DNA from: JADLGL01 sp963667605
GTDB taxonomy: Bacteria > Pseudomonadota > Alphaproteobacteria > Rhizobiales > Kaistiaceae
Direction: 5' to 3'
Length of the DNA stretch: 64,000 bases
NCBI GenBank assembly: GCA_963667605.2
Contig: CAXXUZ010000003.1
Span: 1,302,001-1,366,000, forward strand
The position numbers were made by a program, and so were the translations under genes. Positions within the stretch are counted from its first letter, which is position 1, and the number at the start of each line of letters is the position of its first letter. Shown piece after piece: positions 43,100 to 50,634 of this stretch. The notes beneath the pieces were generated by a model. The model did no database searches and was not told the origin of the DNA. It saw only the letters and a program-made list of their open reading frames with translations.

Positions 43100-44056
43100 A
43101 TGGCACAGAGCGCACCCGGCAAGCACTACAGAGATGGAATTTCGCTGGTCGAGTTGTTCGCGAAGTTCCCAGATGATGCGACCGCTGAAGGGTGGTTCGA
43201 GGAACAGCGCTGGGGAGCGGCTGGCAATCCTTCATATTGTCCCATGTGTGGTTCGACCGAGAAGCTCAGGCCTGTCCCCTCAGGCAAGCCCCTGCCCTAC
43301 TGGTGCGGCGATTGCCGACGCAATTTCAGTGTCAAGACTGGCACCGTGATGCACCGTTCCCATATCGGCCTCCAGAAATGGGCCATCGCGATCTATCTGT
43401 GGTCGGTCTCGCTCAAGGGCGTGTCAAGCATGCGCCTTCACCGCGACCTCCAAATAACTCAGAAATCGGCCTACTTCATGGCCCAGCGGTTGCGCGAAGC
43501 GTGGTCAGATAGCCCCGGCGGCATGCTCGGGCCTGTCGAGGTCGACGAGACATTCATTGGCGGCAAGGAGAAGAACAAGCATGCCAGCAAGAAGCTCAAG
43601 GCTGGTCGTGGCACCGTTGGCAAGGCTATCGTGGTTGGTGCCAAGGATCGCGAGACGAACCGCGTGAGCGCCGCCGTGGTGAGCAACACGGACGCCCAGA
43701 CGCTTCAGGGCTTCGTAGTTTCACGGGCGGCTAAGGATGCAACTGTCTACACGGACGATCACGGCGGATATCAGGGAATGTCATTCGAGCACGAAACCGT
43801 GAAGCACAGTATTAGCGAGTATGTGAATGGGATGGCACACACCAACGGGATCGAGAGCTTCTGGGCCACACTGAAGCGCGGCTACGACGGCACTTTCCAT
43901 CACATCTCGCCGAAGCACCTGCATCGGTACGTCAACGAATTCGCGACGCGCCACAACATGCGCCCAATGGACACACAGGCCATGATGGCCGAGACCGTTG
44001 CTCGGATGGTGGGAAAGCGGCTAATGTACCGCGACTTGGTGGCCGACATTCAGTAG
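43100..44056 (+). CDS. IS1595-family transposase
   Basis: ATG 43100 (MAQSAPGKHYRDGISLVELF). An N-terminal zinc ribbon (YCPMCGSTEKL, WCGDCRRNFSVKTG) precedes an ISXO2-like DDE domain: D in GPVEVDETFIGGKEKNKH, D in VYTDDHGGYQGM, and the N/E region HTNGIESFWATLKRGYDGTF. HHISPKHLHRYVNEFATRHN is the typical tail. Intact; it mobilises the surrounding transposon. Confidence 0.93.
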   Translation: MAQSAPGKHYRDGISLVELFAKFPDDATAEGWFEEQRWGAAGNPSYCPMCGSTEKLRPVPSGKPLPYWCGDCRRNFSVKTGTVMHRSHIGLQKWAIAIYLWSVSLKGVSSMRLHRDLQITQKSAYFMAQRLREAWSDSPGGMLGPVEVDETFIGGKEKNKHASKKLKAGRGTVGKAIVVGAKDRETNRVSAAVVSNTDAQTLQGFVVSRAAKDATVYTDDHGGYQGMSFEHETVKHSISEYVNGMAHTNGIESFWATLKRGYDGTFHHISPKHLHRYVNEFATRHNMRPMDTQAMMAETVARMVGKRLMYRDLVADIQ

Positions 44057-44122
44057 TACCAAATCGGCACTTATTGCAGGCGTGCCGGGGGGGGGCAGAA
44101 CAGGGTGTCGAGATACCCTCGA

Positions 44123-44173
44123 CATACCATATACGGTGTGTCTAGGGTGCCTCGTCACACCGTATATGGTATG
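44123..44173 (+). promoter_or_regulatory. Perfect 18-bp dyad including the AlbA_2 start codon
   Basis: CATACCATATACGGTGTG (44123-44140) and CACACCGTATATGGTATG (44156-44173) are exact inverted repeats with a 15-base spacer. The last three bases are the ATG of the AlbA_2 gene. In DNA this is a large operator-like palindrome; in RNA it would be an 18-bp hairpin hiding the start codon. Both ideas point to tight control of the passenger gene. Confidence 0.85.
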
Positions 44174-45697
44174 ACAAAGAAGGAGCAATTAAGCCTGTCG
44201 CTTTCGGGCAACCCGCCAGACGTTCTTCAAAAGCTCGGAACGCCACGAGACATATGGCTTCAGATGAATTCTGAGCTTGTTTCTCATCTTGTTGAAAATA
44301 GGCGCGTTGAGTTCAAGTCGTTGTCAAGAATCGACTTCGACAAAATCTCAGAATACCTAAGCATGTATAGCAATACCTCAGACGGTGGAGTCTTGCTGTT
44401 TGGTGTTGAAAATGATGGAACCATCAACGGATGCTCAGACCTAGGCGAGGACAAGCTCAATAGGCTTGAAAAAATGCATCTACAGTGGTGTCCTCAGGCT
44501 CGACCGGAGTTCAAGAGGATACCCGTAGCTGAAGGTAGTTCTGAATTTTATTACGCAATCTTTGTGCCATATATAGGTGTGCTTGTAGAGAATAAGAATG
44601 GTGATGCATTTATACGATATGGTGACAGCAAACACCGGATGAGTGCATCTGAAAAGGACGACTTTCGTTCGACGCGGCATGAGCGGTCTTTTGAGCGTCG
44701 TCTATGTGGGCTTAAATATCCAGATGATTTTGATCCAGAAATTTTGGATGAGTTCTGTCGTCAGTTCACGCTGCGGGAGCCGCGCCCGGGATGGTCAAGG
44801 GAAGAGATTCTTGGCGACAGGCTTTTGGGAGAAAGAGCACCTGATGGATCGTTTAAACCGTTTAATGCTCTCGCGCTGCTAGCAGCAAACAGGCCGCGAA
44901 CAATAATCCCTGGCTGCCGAATCCGAATACAACGCTTCCCCGGTACCGATGAAGGAGTTGGAGCGACCTATAGCCCGACAAAAGACCGCTATGTAGAAGG
45001 CAACATTGTTCAGTTGATTGAGCAATCCAAAGGTGCCATTTCAGAGGCTATGTACGATGTAACCTGGCTCGGCCAGGATGGAAAGTTTGTTACAACCCCA
45101 GAGTATCCTCATTGGGCATGGTTAGAATGCCTCGTGCACGCATGCGTTCATCGATCATATGCATTTAGCGGTTCGGAAATAACTATTAAATTCTTTCAAG
45201 ATAGATTGGAAATTGAAAGCCCCGGCGGCTTTGTGCCTCCAGTAACACCAGAAACGATCTACGATCTGAGAGCATCGAGAAACCCCTATCTCATGGATGC
45301 GCTTCGCAGCCTTGGGTATGTGAGGATGGCTAGAGAGGGGGTGCGCCGAATTCGTTCTAGCATGAAGGAGTGGGATTTACCGGACCCAGTGTTTCAGGAA
45401 GAGGAAGTTCATGGCGTGGCGGTCAGAGTGACACTCCGCAACGATTTCGAAACGCGAAAGAGGACGACAAATCGGGAAGTCGCGCAGCATTTTGGAGTTG
45501 ATGCATGGAGCTCCCTTAGTGAACATGAGATTGCCATTCTGGCCTACGCCTTTCATAATCAAACTATTAACGTATCCGAGGCCCAGCGGTTGATCGGGAG
45601 AACGTGGGCAACATCAAAGAAAGACCTAGACCGCTTGACAAATCGCGGATTTTTGACTTTTGCCCCGGGAAAGTATGTGCGGGATGCTACAGTTTAG
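44171..45697 (+). CDS. AlbA_2 (Schlafen-like) DNA-binding / putative ATP-binding regulator
   Basis: The start ATG 44171 (MTKKEQLSLSLSGNPPDVLQ) lies in the dyad; an upstream start at 44105 would be read through it. Residues about 35-160 form an AlbA_2 domain: ENRRVEFKSLSRIDFDKISE, YLSMYSNTSDGGVLLFGVEN, DGTINGC. Later RFPGTDEGV and the HATPase_c_4-like LECLVHACVHRSYAFSGSEI, IKFFQDRLEIESPGGFVPPV with ASRNPYLMDALRSLGYVRMA follow, then a C-terminal winged helix (LSEHEIAILAYAFHNQTINV). Such proteins are ATP-linked regulators often found in mobile or defence loci. Gene GC is low against its surroundings. Intact. Confidence 0.8.
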   Translation: MTKKEQLSLSLSGNPPDVLQKLGTPRDIWLQMNSELVSHLVENRRVEFKSLSRIDFDKISEYLSMYSNTSDGGVLLFGVENDGTINGCSDLGEDKLNRLEKMHLQWCPQARPEFKRIPVAEGSSEFYYAIFVPYIGVLVENKNGDAFIRYGDSKHRMSASEKDDFRSTRHERSFERRLCGLKYPDDFDPEILDEFCRQFTLREPRPGWSREEILGDRLLGERAPDGSFKPFNALALLAANRPRTIIPGCRIRIQRFPGTDEGVGATYSPTKDRYVEGNIVQLIEQSKGAISEAMYDVTWLGQDGKFVTTPEYPHWAWLECLVHACVHRSYAFSGSEITIKFFQDRLEIESPGGFVPPVTPETIYDLRASRNPYLMDALRSLGYVRMAREGVRRIRSSMKEWDLPDPVFQEEEVHGVAVRVTLRNDFETRKRTTNREVAQHFGVDAWSSLSEHEIAILAYAFHNQTINVSEAQRLIGRTWATSKKDLDRLTNRGFLTFAPGKYVRDATV

Positions 45698-45721
45698 CAG
45701 AACCTCGCGAGGTATTTGGAA

Positions 45722-45913
45722 ATGGGAAGTCGAGTATCGGCGACGAGACGTAAGCCCTCAAAGCGTGCTCAAAAGAGCGGAACAAGTAGGAAAGCTGGCA
45801 ACAGGCCGCCGTCCTTTGTCACCCTCCCTCCCACCCTCGACGCAACGCCCGAGGAGATAGTACAAACGCTGTTTCAGAGGCCGCCGCTGAAGAAGCAGAC
45901 GCCGAGGCGGTAA
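45722..45913 (+). CDS. Small basic transposon passenger protein
   Basis: The 63-residue product MGSRVSATRRKPSKRAQKSG then RPPSFVTLPPTLDATPEEIV, QTLFQRPPLKKQTPRR has a basic N-terminus and a TPEEI-(V/A)-x-(T/A)-LF motif seen in small proteins carried by other IS1595 elements. A longer frame from 45716 adds two residues. Function unknown. Confidence 0.55.
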   Translation: MGSRVSATRRKPSKRAQKSGTSRKAGNRPPSFVTLPPTLDATPEEIVQTLFQRPPLKKQTPRR

Positions 45914-46027
45914 CCCCGGCGTTTCAATTAATCCGAGACGGCAAAGCTCCGCACAGAGTGCGACGCAGATCATATCCAGATCCGCGCGTGCGTCAGGCGT
46001 GTCGTCTCACCACACCAGGGGAGCGCC

Positions 46028-46324
46028 ATGCCGGACGAGAATGGGAAGCTGACAACGGACGAACGAAGGAAGGTGGAAGAATGGGCTCGCCAGAAAATTC
46101 CAGAAGGGGCGATGTGCCCGACATGTCACACGAACAAATGGCATCCCGACATGTTGATGACGGCGCAACCTCTGGCGACGGGGGGACAGAGTGCCTCAAT
46201 CTCCGGGTTTGTATTCGGTCAACCTAGTGTGCGAAGAATGCGGGACGTTGCTCTCTATCGACGCGAAGGTCGCGGGCATCTTATAGAATGCCCGAACTGT
46301 GGGCATCGCATACACCATGCATAG
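46028..46324 (+). pseudogene. Two-CxxC zinc-ribbon passenger protein, frameshifted
   Basis: From ATG 46028: MPDENGKLTTDERRKVEEWA, GAMCPTCHTNKWHPDMLMTA gives the first CxxC. After a run of six Gs (about 46179-46184) the family's second half lies in a different frame: GLYSVNLVCEECGTLLSIDA, KVAGIL and TAG at about 46286, with the second CxxC. The frame as written instead continues to 46324 through FGQPSVRRMRDVAL and a chance ECPNCGHRIHHA. The latter also has CxxC, so the present frame might still make a protein. The frameshift view is favoured because LVCEECG matches the usual pattern. Confidence 0.5.
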
Positions 46325-46418
46325 TTAGGGATATAATTCCCTTTCTTTTTGGGGCTCTTCTTTTTGTTCTAAGGAACTATAGGAGGTAGAGTCTTGTGGT
46401 TCTGCGCGCGATGCAGCG

Positions 46419-46640
46419 TCACATGTGACGCTTTGTGACGTTACATGTGACGCTTGTGACGCCTGTGACGCTTGTGACGTTACATGTGACGCTTGTGACC
46501 CTTGTGACGGTGACGCCTGTGACGCTTTGTGACGCTTTGTGACGCTTGTGACGTTACATGTGACGGTGACGCCTGTGACGCTTGTGACGTTACATGTGAC
46601 GCTTGTGACGGTGTGACGCTTGTGACGTCACGGTGACGCT
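46419..46640 (-). repeat. GTGACG-type short tandem repeat array
   Basis: About 220 bases are built from variants of TGTGACG, CTTGTGACG and TTACATGTGACG in irregular order. On the minus strand they encode the VTSQASQ-type tail of the adjacent phage protein. The array continues past that gene's stop at 46480, to about 46419. The units contain the palindrome CACATGTG. There are no unique spacers, so it is not CRISPR. Confidence 0.8.
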
Positions 46641-46788
46641 CTCGCCATCGACGGGTTCTCTCGGCTCCGGCTGATCGTGGCTTTGTCGCCTCTTCATCCC
46701 TCTTGATTCGCTCCGTCGCCTCGACCACCTCTTCGGCGGTCATGCCGGTACGCAGGAGCTCTCGGAGAACGGCCGCCGTTACCGGCAT
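46480..46788 (-). CDS. Phage replication-region protein with repeat-expanded tail
   Basis: ATG 46788 starts MPVTAAVLRELLRTGMTAEE, VVEATERIKRDEEATKPRSA, GAERTRRWRERHRD, then a Thr/Ser/Gln repeat DVTSVTPSQASHVTSQASQA. The N-terminal helical part and the ERTRRWRERHR segment are typical of short proteins found next to replication genes of alphaproteobacterial prophages. The tail is an expanded low-complexity repeat and its length is probably unstable. It is the last gene of the 48.5-46.4 kb phage run. Confidence 0.6.
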   Translation of the reverse strand: MPVTAAVLRELLRTGMTAEEVVEATERIKRDEEATKPRSAGAERTRRWRERHRDVTSVTPSQASHVTSQASQASPSHVTSQASQSVTKRHRRHRHKGHKRHM

Positions 46789-46858
46789 CACGGCGCTCCC
46801 TCGAGACTGTCGTGCGGTTCGTGTCGCTGAGCCATGACGGCGTGCGATGTGTTCTGCA

Positions 46859-47254
46859 TCAGGACGCCACCGGCGCGATGTACTGTCGGTAGGGCCGGAC
46901 GAAACGCTCGATCGCCGCACTGCAGGCAAGGCCAGGCCAACGTTGCCCCCGCGGCGGCCGAGGCCGGACCAGCGTCACCGCGAAGCTGACTTTTCCGCTC
47001 AGTCCTTCGACGTCTTTCTGCAATCGCAGAATGTTCTTGTCCCCGCGCACGACAATTGAACGGGGAGTTTCCAAAATCGGCTGGGGCCGATCACGTCGCG
47101 GCCGCAGCGTGGAGGTCTTGATGACGATCGCTCGGTAGCGGGAGACGGTGCCCTTTGCGACGCCAAACTCGCCCATGATCTGCCGGATGCTCGCACCGGC
47201 GAGGATGCGTTCCTGAATAGCCATAGCGATCTCTGCGGTGAGCACGCGCATCAC
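46859..47254 (-). CDS. HTH (resolvase/terminase-small-like) phage protein
   Basis: 131 residues: MMRVLTAEIAMAIQERILAG, ASIRQIMGEFGVAKGTVSRY, RAIVIKTSTL form a clear helix-turn-helix, followed by a basic, Arg-rich region. ATGA overlap with the RusA gene places it in one operon. The C-terminal part shows no known motif. Probably a DNA-binding regulator of the phage remnant. Confidence 0.6.
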   Translation of the reverse strand: MMRVLTAEIAMAIQERILAGASIRQIMGEFGVAKGTVSRYRAIVIKTSTLRPRRDRPQPILETPRSIVVRGDKNILRLQKDVEGLSGKVSFAVTLVRPRPPRGQRWPGLACSAAIERFVRPYRQYIAPVAS

Positions 47255-47688
47255 GCGGCCTCCACGCGCACTTGCAGCCGCGGCCTGTCGCTGTAGTGCT
47301 TTCTGACGCAGCCATCGACGATCTGCTTGTCGTCGCGGAAAACGATCTCGTTCAGCGCATCGAGCGTCTTAGCTAGATTGTCGAAGTCGGGCTTGGTCGT
47401 CGGCCGGATCCGGCCGGCCAACGCATCGCCGCGCTTTCGCTTCGACCAGCTCGCCGGCACCGGCATGAACGCCAGGATCAGCACGGCGACCGGCCCCTCG
47501 ATCGGTCGCCGCCCCCGCATCGCCTCGGAACCAGCGGCGCTCAGAGCACCCTCATAGGAGCGCGTCTTGTCGTCGGTATAGGTCCGCACGAATGAGCCCA
47601 TGCGCGCAAATCGCGGCCGCCCCTTTCCCTTCGGGACACCGGCGATCTCGATGACAATGGTGCTATCGAGACACGGCTTCGTCAGCAT
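47251..47688 (-). CDS. RusA-family Holliday junction resolvase
   Basis: ATG 47688 (MLTKPCLDSTIVIEIAGVPK) was chosen; an earlier in-frame start at 47754 overlaps the upstream gene more deeply. GVPKGKGRPRFARMGSFVRT, TTKPDFDNLAKTLDALNEIV and FRDDKQIVDGCVRKHYSDRP match RusA, with the catalytic Asp residues in KPDFDN and RDDKQI. RusA cuts four-way junctions made in phage replication and recombination. Intact. Confidence 0.9.
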   Translation of the reverse strand: MLTKPCLDSTIVIEIAGVPKGKGRPRFARMGSFVRTYTDDKTRSYEGALSAAGSEAMRGRRPIEGPVAVLILAFMPVPASWSKRKRGDALAGRIRPTTKPDFDNLAKTLDALNEIVFRDDKQIVDGCVRKHYSDRPRLQVRVEAA

Positions 47689-48157
47689 CTCTGGCGGCCT
47701 CGTCCAGCGGCATTTGAGGTTCATCCGGATCGGGGGTCGCTGTCTCCCGCTCACCGAAGAACTCGGTGTGATCGGCCAGCACGATCAGGGCGTTCGCGCC
47801 TTGATGATCGGCAAGAGCGATGATGTTCGATTCGCTGAACACCGCCTCGAACTGGCCCTTCACTTCCCGACCATTGACGCCGAACTTGCCGAGCATCACC
47901 GGAACCGCGTCGAAGCCGCTGCGAGCGATTAGCGCCGTGCCCCGGCGAACCATGTCATCCGCCAGATTTTCGATCGCGTCGATCTTCTCTTGCTGCTTCG
48001 CCTCGCCGAGCTTCTGCCAGACGTCCGGCATTGCCCGGATGTGGGTCAGGATCGTATCGCGGAAGTCACCGGCCAGCGTCCGCAGCCCAAGATCTACCTG
48101 CCGCTCCCGCTTTTCCCGATCGATCTCAGCTTCCGTCTTGGCCCTTTCTTCGCTCAC
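47663..48157 (-). CDS. Phage-type hypothetical protein preceding rusA
   Basis: 164 residues: MSEERAKTEAEIDREKRERQ, VDLGLRTLAGDFRDTILTHI, RAMPDVWQKLGEAKQQEKID, FDAVPVMLGKFGVNGREVKG, ALIVLADHTEFFGERETATP. The arrangement (helical N-terminus, then beta-rich part with a DADEAVSR tail) is common upstream of RusA in prophages. Its end overlaps the rusA start. The function is not established. Confidence 0.65.
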   Translation of the reverse strand: MSEERAKTEAEIDREKRERQVDLGLRTLAGDFRDTILTHIRAMPDVWQKLGEAKQQEKIDAIENLADDMVRRGTALIARSGFDAVPVMLGKFGVNGREVKGQFEAVFSESNIIALADHQGANALIVLADHTEFFGERETATPDPDEPQMPLDEAARDADEAVSR

Positions 48158-48183
48158 CGCCGCTCTCCTGCTTGGTGGTTGCC

Positions 48184-48486
48184 TCAGTCGAGACCGAGCG
48201 CCGCCTTCGCGCGCGCCAGGTCCGCCTCCGCCTCCGCCAGCGTGTCGTCACGAGGATCCACGCCAATCGTGCGGAGGATCTGTAGTTCATGTTCAAGGTG
48301 CCGCACCTCAGATTCCAACCGGCGAACCAGGGCAGCCCGTAACTTGCCTATCGTCTCGCCGTCAGCCCGCTTCCGTCGCCGATACCACAGCCCCCAAAGG
48401 GTCCAAAAACCAACGCCAGCCTCGGCGCTGACAGCAGTGGCGGTGCCGCGCCATCTCCTGGTGGCGAGCACCAGGGCCAATGCCAT
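48184..48486 (-). CDS. Coiled-coil phage protein, possibly 5'-truncated
   Basis: The 100-residue frame from ATG 48486: MALALVLATRRWRGTATAVS, AGVGFWTLWGLWYRRRKRAD, LVRRLESEVRHLEHELQILR, TLAEAEADLARAKAALGLD. The second half is strongly coiled coil. The junction with unrelated chromosomal DNA lies within about 20 bases upstream, so the true start may be lost. Confidence 0.5.
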   Translation of the reverse strand: MALALVLATRRWRGTATAVSAEAGVGFWTLWGLWYRRRKRADGETIGKLRAALVRRLESEVRHLEHELQILRTIGVDPRDDTLAEAEADLARAKAALGLD

Positions 48487-48494
48487 TTGCCGGC

Positions 48495-48985
48495 ACGCAT
48501 GGCAGGGTGCTCGCAAGAAAAACGACTTCGGTGCGGTCAAGAGTAAGTTGGAAGAGGTTATTCGGCTTCAAAGAGAGACTAGCCAGGCGCTCGGTGACGC
48601 ATTGGAATTGGGGCCTTACGACGCGCTCCTCGATCAGTATGACGTTGGATTGACGCGAGGGTTGCTGGATCGGCTGTTTGGTTCAGCGCGACAGGTCCTC
48701 CCGGACTTGATTCAGAAGGCGGTCGAGCGGCAGAGGAGCAATCCGGACCCAGAGAGGGTGGAGGGACCCTTTTCCGCCGAGATTCAGGAAAGGCTTTGCC
48801 GGACCGTCCTCGACACCATCGGTTTCGACTTTGAACACGGTCGACTGGACGTTAGTGCCCACCCTTTCACCGGCGGATCGTTTGGCGACGTTCGGGTCAC
48901 TACTCGTTTCAATCAAGACGAGTTCATTTCTGCCGTAATGGCGGCGGTCCACGAAGGCGGTCACGCCCTTTATGAGCGCCGGGCA
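48495..48985 (+). pseudogene. M32 (Taq-type) carboxypeptidase internal fragment
   Basis: The frame reads AWQGARKKNDFGAVKSKLEE, VIRLQRETSQALGDALELGP, YDALLDQYDVGLTRGLLDRL, FDFEHGRLDVSAHPFTGGSF, GDVRVTTRFNQDEFISAVMA and AVHEGGHALYE with the HExxH metal site intact. M32 enzymes are about 500 residues; here roughly residues 90-260 remain. The left break is the phage remnant edge at about 48490, the right break is just after HALYERR, inside the opposite-strand DUF1499 gene end. Non-functional. Confidence 0.85.
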
Positions 48986-49799
48986 AACGCTCGTCGAGGT
49001 CTCGAAAGAGATCCTGAATACGGCGAGCGTTGCTGCCGAAGTCGTGGTCGAAGACGCGGCTGGCGGATCGGATAGCGACAACGGTTCCGGTCGCCGCGGT
49101 GGCGATGCGGATGGCGATATCTTCGCGGAAGCCGAGCAGCGGCGTTCGCGCGACCGCCTCGATCAATCCGGGTGTGACCAGAGCGAGACCCGGGGGGTTG
49201 GCGACGGCGCCCCCTCCTGGCCCTGGTGGGGCAACGCCGTCGATCAGCTCAGTTTCGGCAAAGACCGGTGGCTCCCGAAACAATATTGTCCATCCCCTGG
49301 CTTCGACCAGGCGAAAGAGTTCGCCGAATACAAGGTCGGCGTCCGCTGCATAGATTCGGGGAGCAATGTATGGATAGGCAGCTCGCTGCGCCGCCAACTC
49401 AGTGTCTGAAACGGCCGGATGAGGCCAGTCGATCGCGACGAACTGCGGAATGTCGTCGAAGTCGGTGGTGATATCGGCGATCGCCGGTAGCGTGAACAGC
49501 CGCACAAAGAGCACCGACGGATAGCCAAGAAGCGCAAGGCCGACAACGAGGCCGAGCATGGCCGCGCCGAAGCCCCTGCGCCCGTCCTTCCAGATACCAC
49601 CGAAGGCAATAATCGCCGCCGACACCGCATAGACGGCCGAGGTCAGGCTCAATGCGAGCAGCGCCAGTGTGAGCTGCGATTCGATCGCACCAACTCGGTG
49701 TCCGATCATTGCCGCCAACATCGCCAGCACTGCCAACAGAGCCGCTCGGCGGCTCCACAAAGCAAGCCGGGACCGCCCTATCCGCGTTTGAACCGCCAT
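48924..49799 (-). CDS. DUF1499 membrane protein, 3' end altered
   Basis: 291 residues with four N-terminal hydrophobic helices (RAALLAVLAMLAAMIGHRVG, LTLALLALSLTSAVYAVSAA, GFGAAMLGLVVGLALLGYPS) and a C-terminal DUF1499 domain: LPAIADITTDFDDIPQFVAI, GWTILFREPPVFAETELIDG, VVAIRSASRVFDHDFGSNAR, RIQDLFRDLDERL. The last about 20 residues (PGAHKGRDRLRGPPPLRQK) are read from the antisense of the carboxypeptidase fragment, so the native C-terminus was replaced at the rearrangement point. The domain itself looks complete. Confidence 0.8.
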   Translation of the reverse strand: MAVQTRIGRSRLALWSRRAALLAVLAMLAAMIGHRVGAIESQLTLALLALSLTSAVYAVSAAIIAFGGIWKDGRRGFGAAMLGLVVGLALLGYPSVLFVRLFTLPAIADITTDFDDIPQFVAIDWPHPAVSDTELAAQRAAYPYIAPRIYAADADLVFGELFRLVEARGWTILFREPPVFAETELIDGVAPPGPGGGAVANPPGLALVTPGLIEAVARTPLLGFREDIAIRIATAATGTVVAIRSASRVFDHDFGSNARRIQDLFRDLDERLPGAHKGRDRLRGPPPLRQK

Positions 49800-49936
49800 C
49801 GGCCTAGGCCACTCAGTCCTGCGCCGGCAGCGAGTATTTGCCCTGCGCCGGCAGCGAGTATTTGCGAAACATTTGATTCATTCGATTCGGGTATCGTCAT
49901 CTTGGCCACGCCTGCCGAGGCAGGAAAGCCGCTAAT

Positions 49937-50113
49937 ATGTCAGGCATAGATCAAAGACCGATGATCAAGAAACCTAACGATCAACCGTCTCGCTCCAGGG
50001 AAGAAATCGAGATGGAGCAAGCCTTGGCGAACCGATATCGTGAACTCGGAAATGCCGAGCTTTTGGCGGCAATCGCGACCGATTATCACGATAGCGACCA
50101 GCCCGCCCACTAA
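49937..50113 (+). CDS. Small hypothetical protein (58 aa)
   Basis: ATG 49937 opens MSGIDQRPMIKKPNDQPSRS, REEIEMEQALANRYRELGNA, ELLAAIATDYHDSDQPAH. The second half is one long charged helix. Codon pattern is coding-like. No family recognised. Confidence 0.5.
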   Translation: MSGIDQRPMIKKPNDQPSRSREEIEMEQALANRYRELGNAELLAAIATDYHDSDQPAH

Positions 50114-50213
50114 CGGCCCGCTCGGCGCTTTCGCATAAGGCAGCTGGCGTTCGCCGAGACACCACACGTGTCCCCGCTTTCCAGGCCTTCCGCAGAGCGC
50201 TATCCTTGCCGGC

Positions 50214-50633
50214 ATGGGTTCACCTCCAACTGCGACCCCGTTTCCAAGAATCGGCGCCAGTGTGGTCCTTTGGCAAGGCGATGCCGTTCTCTTGGTGCGC
50301 CGCCGCGGCGGCGCCTATGCTGGCAAATGGAGCCTTCCCGGCGGCCACGTCGTTTTCGGCGAGCGTTTGGTCGCGGCCGCAAAACGAGAGTTGTTGGAAG
50401 AGACCGGCGTCTCGGCGACGATCGGCAGCGCGGTCGGCATTTTCGAGATCGTCATGGATCAGCCGAGACCGGCCCATTTCGTGTTGATGACTTTCGCCGC
50501 TGTATACGAATCGGGCGAAGCGAAGGCTGGCGACGACGCCGAAGCGGTTCGGTGGGTGCCGGCAACGGAATTGGCTGAGCTCGACATCACCCCGCAGAGC
50601 CGCGAAGCCATTGCCCGTTCGCGACCGCAATGA
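50214..50633 (+). CDS. NUDIX hydrolase
   Basis: The 139-residue protein has the Nudix box GX5EX7REUXEEXGU: GGHVVFGERLVAAAKRELLE then ETGV, with the front strand ASVVLWQGDAVLLVRRRGG. C-terminal VRWVPATELAELDITPQSRE is typical. It hydrolyses a nucleoside-diphosphate-linked compound; substrate unknown. It is followed after one base by the TIGR02301 gene, a pairing common in Hyphomicrobiales. Confidence 0.9.
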   Translation: MGSPPTATPFPRIGASVVLWQGDAVLLVRRRGGAYAGKWSLPGGHVVFGERLVAAAKRELLEETGVSATIGSAVGIFEIVMDQPRPAHFVLMTFAAVYESGEAKAGDDAEAVRWVPATELAELDITPQSREAIARSRPQ

Positions 50634-50634
50634 C

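Larger units (their letters stand above)
43032..46343 (+). mobile_element. IS1595-family passenger-gene transposon (3.3 kb)
   Basis: The ends form a 26-bp inverted repeat with two mismatches: AAGGGAATTATATCC then TTGACTATGCA at 43032-43057, matched on the reverse strand by AAGGGAATTATATCC then CTAACTATGCA from 46343 to 46318. Between them lie an IS1595 transposase, an AlbA_2-domain protein behind a perfect dyad, a small basic protein and a zinc-ribbon protein, all on the plus strand. The passenger AlbA_2 gene is visibly lower in GC than the transposase. The 8-bp flanks (TGCTTAGT, TCTTTTTG) are not direct repeats. Confidence 0.8.

Noticed and set aside
46419..46640. CRISPR-like array
   Set aside because: Repeats are short, irregular and adjoining with no unique spacers, no leader and no cas genes.
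47990..48494. Upstream half of a long plus-strand frame that ends in the M32 fragment
   Set aside because: This part is antisense to good phage genes and shows no peptidase homology; only 48495-48985 reads as carboxypeptidase.
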